A stretch of 28,378 bases of DNA, from assembly GCA_964570935.1 (NCBI GenBank), contig CAZMZP010000008.1, positions 1-28,378 of the forward strand, written 5' to 3'. The position numbers and the translations under genes are program-made. Of this stretch, positions 23,260-28,378 are shown piece after piece; position 1 is the first letter of the stretch; each line of letters begins with the position of its first letter. The notes under the pieces were generated by a model, which saw nothing but the letters and a program-made list of their open reading frames with translations, made no database searches and was not told the origin of the DNA. The DNA is from JAFGJU01 sp964570935. GTDB taxonomy: Bacteria > Eisenbacteria > RBG-16-71-46 > JAFGJU01.

Positions 23260-24216
23260 TCAGATGAGCAGCTTGCCGTCCCGCATGATGACCCTGTTGT
23301 CCAGGGTGAGTGTCGGCTTCAACAGAACGGCATCCAGGTGGAGTGGAACTCCGATCTTCCCACCCATGGAGCGATTGTCACCGACGGCGACGTGCACGGT
23401 GCCTATGGCCTTCTCGTCCTCCAGAGTGTGTCCGGTGACGCGGGCCTTGGAGTTCGTGCCGATTCCGAGCTCCGCGATGTTCGCGCCCAGCCTGCCGACC
23501 TTCTTCACGATGCCTCTGATGGTCTGCGCCGGCTTCCCGCCCTCAAACTCGACGACGAACCCCTTTCTGACGTGCATCGTTATCGGAGACCTCGTCAGGC
23601 CCCAGCCCGACATGGAGCCGTCCACGACGACGATTCCCTCGGCAGTGCCCTCGATCGGAGCAATGTACGCCTCGCCGGCGGGCAGGTTCGTGAAATCACC
23701 CTTCTTGTGAGCTATGCCGGTGTCCGGGTGGCAGGCCCTGCCCCTCAAAGACATGCGCAGGTCGGTGCCGGCCGGTGTCGTGACGTGCGCCGTCGACGCC
23801 TTGGTCACTATCGCGGTCAGCTTGTCCGTGAGCCTCTTGATCGTCCAGTAGTCAACGGTCAGGGTGCGCCTTACGCAATCCTCGGTTATGTCCGGAAGCG
23901 TGGCGATACGGGCGCCCTTCTTGCAGGCGTTCCGCCTGGCCTCGGTGTGAGACAGAGACTTGCTCGTAGGCACCATGACCACGTCAGCGTCGGCCATAAG
24001 ACCGGCGACTGCATCGGGCGGTTCTGCTCCGCTTGTTTCCCTCGGGGTGATCTCGGTGATTATCGACTCGACGCCGAGCCGTCTTCCGGCCTCCCAGAAC
24101 GCGTAGCCGATCCTTCTCAGGGGCTCGTCCGTCACCACGAGAAGGACCTCTTTTCTGGAAATGTTCATGCACTGGGTCAGGGCGCTCTTGGCGGCTCTGA
24201 GCATTCTGTCGTCCAT
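23260..24216 (-). CDS. M29-like (aminopeptidase T / AmpS family) aminopeptidase
   Basis: Predicted cytoplasmic dinuclear metallo-aminopeptidase, 318 residues; M29 enzymes are usually about 370-410, so this belongs to the shorter COG2309 branch. Likely metal ligands follow the M29 order: E182 (LPAGEAYIAP), E249 (NIAELGIGTN), E268 (LEDEKAIG), H275 (GTVHVAVGDN), H293 and D295 (PLHLDAV). The N-terminal half is an alpha/beta domain beginning with a helix that carries conserved C16. ATG 24216 follows GGAGGAAG and was chosen over an open frame reaching 24546, which would cross the promoter. A promoter with TTGACA lies at 24347-24375. The activity is inferred from ligand pattern and has not been shown for this short branch. 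Confidence 0.82.
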   Translation of the reverse strand: MDDRMLRAAKSALTQCMNISRKEVLLVVTDEPLRRIGYAFWEAGRRLGVESIITEITPRETSGAEPPDAVAGLMADADVVMVPTSKSLSHTEARRNACKKGARIATLPDITEDCVRRTLTVDYWTIKRLTDKLTAIVTKASTAHVTTPAGTDLRMSLRGRACHPDTGIAHKKGDFTNLPAGEAYIAPIEGTAEGIVVVDGSMSGWGLTRSPITMHVRKGFVVEFEGGKPAQTIRGIVKKVGRLGANIAELGIGTNSKARVTGHTLEDEKAIGTVHVAVGDNRSMGGKIGVPLHLDAVLLKPTLTLDNRVIMRDGKLLI

Positions 24217-24346
24217 TTTCTTCCTCCGCCTGTGGGGAAACAGGCCCTTGCTGCGAATCGTATGGTTCGCGGAATTTTGTGCGGTACGTGCGTATGCGCC
24301 ACGGCCGTCGTGTTGCGCGGCAGAGTTCCGCCGTACGCATCGCCGC

Positions 24347-24375
24347 AGTATATCCCCGGCGTGCGCTCCTGTCAA
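24347..24375 (-). promoter_or_regulatory. Consensus-like promoter for the aminopeptidase-ABC operon
   Basis: Minus strand: TTGACA (24375-24370), 17-bp spacer, TATACT (24352-24347); six and five matches to consensus. The transcript would begin near 24340 with a leader of about 125 nt to ATG 24216. Confidence 0.65.
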
Positions 24376-24405
24376 TAAACCGGAGTCCGTCGAGCGTAGG
24401 CGCCG

Positions 24406-24454
24406 GCGTGCGGTGGCAGCCGGCCGCGCTCGGTGCGCCGCCTCGACCGCACGC
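24406..24454. other. GC-rich inverted repeat in the 24217-24637 gap
   Basis: GCGTGCGGT at 24406-24414 is the exact reverse complement of ACCGCACGC at 24446-24454; the 31-nt loop can form a smaller CCG/CGG hairpin. It lies between the two divergent promoters of this 421-bp gap. Apart from the promoters and this repeat I see no gene or RNA in the gap. Confidence 0.3.
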
Positions 24455-24526
24455 GCCGCCCCATGCTGGCCCGTCCGCGGCGGCCAGTCGCGGCAGAAAT
24501 CGCTTCTCGCGACAACGTTTTGCGAG

Positions 24527-24532
24527 TATAAT
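24527..24532 (+). promoter_or_regulatory. Perfect -10 element for the class IV aminotransferase gene
   Basis: TATAAT at 24527-24532 in otherwise G+C-rich DNA. The -35 region 17 bp upstream (TTCTCG) is poor, so an activator may be needed. The start site would be near 24539, giving a leader of about 100 nt. Confidence 0.5.
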
Positions 24533-24637
24533 ACGTTGGCTTTCATTCAGGAACGAGAGCTGGTGTCGACTGATTCCTTACGAGAGACGGTAAGCAGAAA
24601 TGCCGGCAGCAACTTCGGACCCTCCAGGAGGTAGCGT

Positions 24638-25768
24638 ATGGCGGACAAGAAGACCGTTTTGACAGCTCTGAAGGCGATGGAAGGCGTGGGCGCGAGGGCG
24701 AGGGTTTTCGTGAGCATGCCGGTGGTCGAGGGGATCACACCAAAGTGCTTTCTCAACGCGCGAGGCGCCGAGAAGGTCAAAACAGGCGAGCCCGTCACCC
24801 GGATGCACGGCGTATTCCCTCCTGATTCAGTGGGGCTTTCCTTCTTCGACCACGGCGGTCTTTACGGCGACGGGTGTTTCGAAGGCATACTGATAAAGAA
24901 CGGGCTGGTGTACCTGTACAAGGAGCACATGGAGCGGCTGTGGCGGTCGGCCGGCGCGCTTCGGATAGACATACCGTACACGATCGAGGAACTGAGCTGG
25001 CAGGTGGTCAGGGCCATACAGGCGACCGGAATCAAGAAGAACGAAAGCGGCTACATCAGGCTGATCGTCACCCGCGGCATCGGAGACCTGGGCCTCAACC
25101 CGAAGAAATGCGTCGGGTCGACGGTCTACGGGATAGTGTCTACCATAAAGCTCTACCCGCGCGAAGCCTACGACGCGGGCATCGAAGTCGGGGTGTCCAA
25201 GAAGATAAGAAGGCCGGGTCCCACCATCCTGGACCCGCGCATAAAGAGCGACAACTACCTCAACAACGTGCTCGGGTTGATGGAAGGCACGGACGGCATG
25301 AGGCTCCTCGAATCGATCATGCTGACCGACCAGGGCTTCATCGCCGAGGCCACCGTGGACAACATCTTCTCCGTCACGAGAGTGAGCGGCCCCGGCGGCA
25401 AGTCGCAGAAAACTAGAATCGTGACGCCGGTGGGAGAGTACTGCCTGCAGGGCATCACGCGGGCCTGCATAATGGAGTTCGCGAGGAGGTTCGGTTACAC
25501 GGTCGAGGAAGTTCCTGACCTGATGCCGCTGGACCTCATCGGGCCGGGCAAAGAGTGTTTCATGACCGGCACGGGCGCGGGGATAATGCCGATAGTGAAG
25601 GTCTGCGGAAACCCGGTGGGCGACGGCAAGCCGGGCCCGATAACCAAGAAGCTGCTGGCGGAGATCGAACGCGCCATGGCGGACCCGGCCAACGGCCTGG
25701 ACATCACGGCCACGCGCGCTGACGTGGTCAAGCACATCAGACAGAAGAAGACAATCCTCGTGAAGTAG
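24638..25768 (+). CDS. ilvE: Class IV aminotransferase (branched-chain amino acid aminotransferase-like)
   Basis: PLP fold IV aminotransferase of 376 residues, closest in pattern to branched-chain aminotransferases that interconvert Leu, Ile and Val with their keto acids. Key features: GDGCFEGILIKNG (77-90), the phosphate-site arginine in YIRLIVTRG, Schiff-base K203 in RIKSDNYLNNVLG, and E237 in FIAEATVDNIF binding the pyridine nitrogen; the late GITRACIMEFAR and FMTGTGAGIMPIV segments also match. The first 45-50 residues precede the usual N-terminus and are unusual in length. ATG 24638 follows a strong AGGAGGTAG site (24624-24632). Substrate class is inferred; D-amino-acid or aminodeoxychorismate members are possible alternatives. 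No other branched-chain gene is nearby. Confidence 0.87.
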   Translation: MADKKTVLTALKAMEGVGARARVFVSMPVVEGITPKCFLNARGAEKVKTGEPVTRMHGVFPPDSVGLSFFDHGGLYGDGCFEGILIKNGLVYLYKEHMERLWRSAGALRIDIPYTIEELSWQVVRAIQATGIKKNESGYIRLIVTRGIGDLGLNPKKCVGSTVYGIVSTIKLYPREAYDAGIEVGVSKKIRRPGPTILDPRIKSDNYLNNVLGLMEGTDGMRLLESIMLTDQGFIAEATVDNIFSVTRVSGPGGKSQKTRIVTPVGEYCLQGITRACIMEFARRFGYTVEEVPDLMPLDLIGPGKECFMTGTGAGIMPIVKVCGNPVGDGKPGPITKKLLAEIERAMADPANGLDITATRADVVKHIRQKKTILVK

Positions 25769-25789
25769 GCCGGCGGCGCTGCTGGGGGC

Positions 25790-26215
25790 TCAGGACGTTT
25801 CAGCGGCGAACGCCCTCTTGAACGCGTCACTCATCCAGTCCGGGAATGTGACGGGCCGTGCGTCACGGTCGGTGCACACGTGCACGGTGTGGCCCTTCGC
25901 GATCACTTGTCCGCCGCGTAGAAGCTCGTACTCGAACCTCACGGCCCTCGTCCGCACTTCGCCTACCCGGCACTTGACCTCCAGGAGCTCGTCGAAGTGA
26001 GCAGCCGCCATGTACCGCGTGCAGGCCTCGGAGACGGGCAGGAAGAAACCCTGCTTCTCTGACTCCGCGTAGGATATCCCGAGCTCGCGCATCATCTCGA
26101 CCCTTCCGATTTCAAACCAGGCGAGGTAGTTGGCGTAATACGCGACTCCCATCTGGTCACTCTCGGAGTACCGCACCCGCATGGGGACTGTGACCTGCTT
26201 GCCTTGCTGAGCCAC
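25790..26215 (-). CDS. Acyl-CoA thioesterase of the YbgC/4HBT hot-dog family
   Basis: Cytoplasmic 141-residue hot-dog-fold thioesterase that would hydrolyse acyl-CoA or acyl-ACP. The active-site motif RYSESDQMGVAYYANYLAWFE holds catalytic D20, followed by the long hot-dog helix (FEIGRVEMMRELG) and the strands VKCRVGEVRTRAVRFEYELL and KGHTVHVCTD. Size is normal for the family. The start is GTG 26215 with AAGGAAGAA upstream. Its stop is 21 bp from the stop of the convergent aminotransferase gene, and it is separated by 53 bp from the peptidase gene upstream of it on the same strand, so cotranscription with that gene is possible. Acyl-chain preference cannot be predicted. Confidence 0.9.
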   Translation of the reverse strand: MAQQGKQVTVPMRVRYSESDQMGVAYYANYLAWFEIGRVEMMRELGISYAESEKQGFFLPVSEACTRYMAAAHFDELLEVKCRVGEVRTRAVRFEYELLRGGQVIAKGHTVHVCTDRDARPVTFPDWMSDAFKRAFAAETS

Positions 26216-26268
26216 GTCGGTTTCTTCCTTTCACGATGAGTCCGGCTACGGTGCCCGTTGCGGCCCGG

Positions 26269-28378
26269 CTACGGTCCCAGCTTCTCCATCCTGACAAGCC
26301 CCACCTTCTCCAGGGCCTCGAAATACTCTTCCAGAAACTCGTCGTTCCTTGCATCGGTCTCCATCTCAACAAGGTCCGCGATCTCGGCCAGAGTGCGCTT
26401 ACCGTTCACCCAGTACCAGGGGAGACTCCGGAATGCCCGCGGAGTAGCCTCGTGCTTTCGGAACATTCGCCAGAGCTTCTCTTTTTCAACCCTGTCCATC
26501 TGGCTCCAGGAGGTGTCCGCGACCATGCCGTGGCCGGACGGCCCCTTGAGAACCCTGTGGGGGACGAAAGACGCGAATCTGTCCAGCCGCTCGCGGGTCG
26601 CAGCGGCAGTCGACGCCGCGAGCGATGATGACGGCCCACCCGCCGCCTCTACCGGTACCGATGCTCCCGCCGTCGCCGGTGCCTCCGCGACTGCCTCCTG
26701 CGCCCCCGCCGCCGCACGGCCCAGCAGGCCGAGGAAGCTTGTCTCCGCCGACGAGAACTCGCGCCTCACCCATTCGTTGGCGTCCTCCTTGAGCCGCATG
26801 ACGTCTGCGTCTGGCAGTCCGAGCCTCCCCAGGTGTTCGAACCCGCTCTTGCTCCGCTCGAGCAAGTAGGAGAGCTTCTGCCGCAGCCGGGCGAGCTCGA
26901 CTTCGGAGCTCGCGCCGGTTCTCTCGAGCGCTGACGTGAGCCTCGCGCTGATTTCCGCGATGATGTCGCGCTTGAGCGCCGCCAACACCTCGAGGCCGAG
27001 CCATCCCGCCTCCGCTGCGCCGGCGGTCGCCGCGAACAGTGCGTACGACCCGGCCAGCTTCGAAGCAGCGGCCAGCATCGCCGGGTCCACCTTGTCGGGC
27101 GTGTCCGCGGAAGTGTGATAGAACTTGTCCGGCCACTGGCCCAGGGAGGGGCAGGGCACGTTGACATCGGGGTCAGTGAATATTATGTGGTCGCTTCCGC
27201 CGTTGAAAGGTCTCACCGCGATCCTCTCCTGCAGGATCTCGCCCGTTCCGCCGCTGGAGGTCCTTCCCTGGAAGACTCTGTCGAGAAGTAGAGCCGCCAG
27301 CTCGCGAGTGAACCCGCGGGAGGCGTCCGGCGGAGATTCGATCATGAAAGTGCTTCCGCAGAGAGTCTGGTTCTCGCCGGCCATGTCAACGTTGAACGCG
27401 CACACCATGTCCCGGAAACGCTCGTCGTGAGTGGCGAGGTAGGCGAAGGAGCCGGTCATCTCCGGAAGGAGGAGCGCCCTGATACCTCTCTTCAAACGAG
27501 GTATCTCCCGTCTGTCGAGCAGGGCCCGGATGGCGCGCATAGTCTCCAGCACTGCGGCGCAGCCCGACGCGTTGTCGTTGGCCGACGGCTCGGGATGGCA
27601 CAGGTGCGAGATGAGCGTCACTTCTTCGAGAGTTTCCCCGGGAATGAAACAGGAGAGGACCTCCATGCTTCCGTCGCGGAAAGAGGAATCAACCCGCACT
27701 CTCGCTCTAGGCCGGACCCCGGTCTCGACGCCCGAAGCCGCGAGCGACCTCAGCCAATCGCCCTGGCGCGGCGAAAGCACAAACCCGAAGCACTTCTTCT
27801 CTCCGGGTTGCCACCAGAAGGACGTGTACTGTCTGGAGTCCGGCAGGTCGAGACGGGACCTCACGGGTTTGACCTCGCGCATGCCGTCGAAGATGATGCC
27901 TGCCGCACCGAACTGCTCCACCGCGAGCTCGTGCACCCTGTCAATCGCGGCCTTGGTCAGAACCAGCTTGCCCCTGACGTCGGCACCCTCGTATTCCTTC
28001 TTTTCCAGGCCGTCGTTCAGGACCACGATCTCGACCGAGTCCAGGGAGACCGGAGCACTCCGCTGGATGAGCGATATCTTGCATTCGGAGAAATCCGCGA
28101 GCCGCTGCCTCTCGGGTTGAATCAGCTCGAGGGTCGCGGAGACCGCCTCCCATTCCTCGGGGATTGTGCAACCCCACAGAGACGTACGGCCGTCCGCCCT
28201 GTACGTGAACATCTCCGTCTCGAGCCCGTGTTGTTTCGCCACCCGCTCGCACAGCTCCGCGGCCGCCCGGAAGCCGGGGCTGGACTGAATCCTGTGATGC
28301 GCGGCGATCCTGTTGACCAGGTTCAAGGCCCGCCCGCCGGAGATCTCCTTCTCGATAAGTGAGAGAATTGGTCCTAGC
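26269..28378 (-). CDS. DUF4910/M28-like aminopeptidase with helical and winged-helix-like tail, 5' end beyond window
   Basis: Partial gene; the frame stays open to the right edge and the residues there (IEKEISGGRALNLVNRIAAHH) continue the protein, so the TTG at 28326 is not taken as the start. The family is a DUF4910-type zinc aminopeptidase with an inserted PA-like domain (about 27870-28080). Metal-site segments in order: LCHPEPSANDNASG (27569-27612), LLPEMTGSFAY (about 27442-27475), FNVDMAGENQ (about 27365-27396), and GQWPDKFYHTSADTP (about 27095-27140). The C-terminal 250 residues are extra: a helical stretch, an alanine/proline-rich linker near 26590-26710, and a final domain ending in short helices (LAEIADLVEMETDAR, EEYFEALEKVGLV) like a winged helix. 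No signal peptide can be judged. Confidence 0.82.
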   Translation of the reverse strand, partial: LGPILSLIEKEISGGRALNLVNRIAAHHRIQSSPGFRAAAELCERVAKQHGLETEMFTYRADGRTSLWGCTIPEEWEAVSATLELIQPERQRLADFSECKISLIQRSAPVSLDSVEIVVLNDGLEKKEYEGADVRGKLVLTKAAIDRVHELAVEQFGAAGIIFDGMREVKPVRSRLDLPDSRQYTSFWWQPGEKKCFGFVLSPRQGDWLRSLAASGVETGVRPRARVRVDSSFRDGSMEVLSCFIPGETLEEVTLISHLCHPEPSANDNASGCAAVLETMRAIRALLDRREIPRLKRGIRALLLPEMTGSFAYLATHDERFRDMVCAFNVDMAGENQTLCGSTFMIESPPDASRGFTRELAALLLDRVFQGRTSSGGTGEILQERIAVRPFNGGSDHIIFTDPDVNVPCPSLGQWPDKFYHTSADTPDKVDPAMLAAASKLAGSYALFAATAGAAEAGWLGLEVLAALKRDIIAEISARLTSALERTGASSEVELARLRQKLSYLLERSKSGFEHLGRLGLPDADVMRLKEDANEWVRREFSSAETSFLGLLGRAAAGAQEAVAEAPATAGASVPVEAAGGPSSSLAASTAAATRERLDRFASFVPHRVLKGPSGHGMVADTSWSQMDRVEKEKLWRMFRKHEATPRAFRSLPWYWVNGKRTLAEIADLVEMETDARNDEFLEEYFEALEKVGLVRMEKLGP

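Noticed and set aside
28326..28378. TTG at 28326 as the start of the DUF4910-like peptidase
   Set aside because: The frame remains open to the edge and the upstream residues read as genuine protein, so the gene is treated as truncated by the window.
1..28378. tRNA, rRNA, CRISPR array, insertion sequence or phage gene
   Set aside because: No cloverleaf with TTCGA loop, no regularly spaced repeats, and no transposase, integrase or phage structural motif was seen on either strand.

Overview
The window is 28.4 kb of G+C-rich (roughly 60-65% by eye), gene-dense bacterial chromosome. It shows no phage, plasmid, transposon, CRISPR, tRNA or rRNA signal. Signal peptides, a lipoprotein, sigma70-type promoters (TTGACA-N17-TATACT class) and clear Shine-Dalgarno sites with ATG, GTG and TTG starts all point to a bacterium. 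The gene mix suggests an uncultivated, possibly Gram-negative lineage living on peptides or amino acids: a two-domain homocysteine methyltransferase/MTHFR, a MetH without its activation domain, a TrpB2, an OPT transporter and several M28/M29-type peptidases. I cannot place it in a phylum; a candidate division near the FCB group is only a guess.

Layout. 1-2.8 kb (+): exported beta-helix protein, then an ornithine-type aminotransferase. 2.8-5.5 kb (-): aldo/keto reductase, GYD-domain protein and a lipoprotein with an HEFTH motif, probably read in that order. 5.7-7.6 kb (+): TauE/SafE permease and a rhomboid protease. 7.7-13.4 kb (+): a tight cluster of TrpB2, homocysteine methyltransferase/MTHFR and cobalamin-dependent methionine synthase. 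13.5-14.4 kb (+): an unrecognised membrane protein. 14.4-18.6 kb: an exported M28 peptidase with PDZ domain (-) divergent from an OPT oligopeptide transporter (+), with back-to-back promoters meeting in a perfect 17-bp palindrome. 18.6-20.6 kb (+): MenA/UbiA-type prenyltransferase behind a roughly 200-nt leader, then an exported protein built of two tandem repeats. 20.7-24.2 kb (-): M29-like aminopeptidase, ABC ATPase and ABC permease in one operon. 24.6-28.4 kb: class IV aminotransferase (+), then a 4HBT thioesterase and a DUF4910/M28-like peptidase (-); the peptidase runs off the right edge.

How the genes fit together. Three peptidases, an oligopeptide transporter and two amino-acid aminotransferases suggest peptide scavenging and amino-acid catabolism. 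The methionine block links the one-carbon pool (MTHFR) to homocysteine remethylation. The most notable non-coding signals are the shared palindrome and apparent leaderless start of the OPT gene, and the leader of the prenyltransferase gene, where a perfect 20-bp tandem duplication includes the start codon and creates an overlapping seven-codon ORF.
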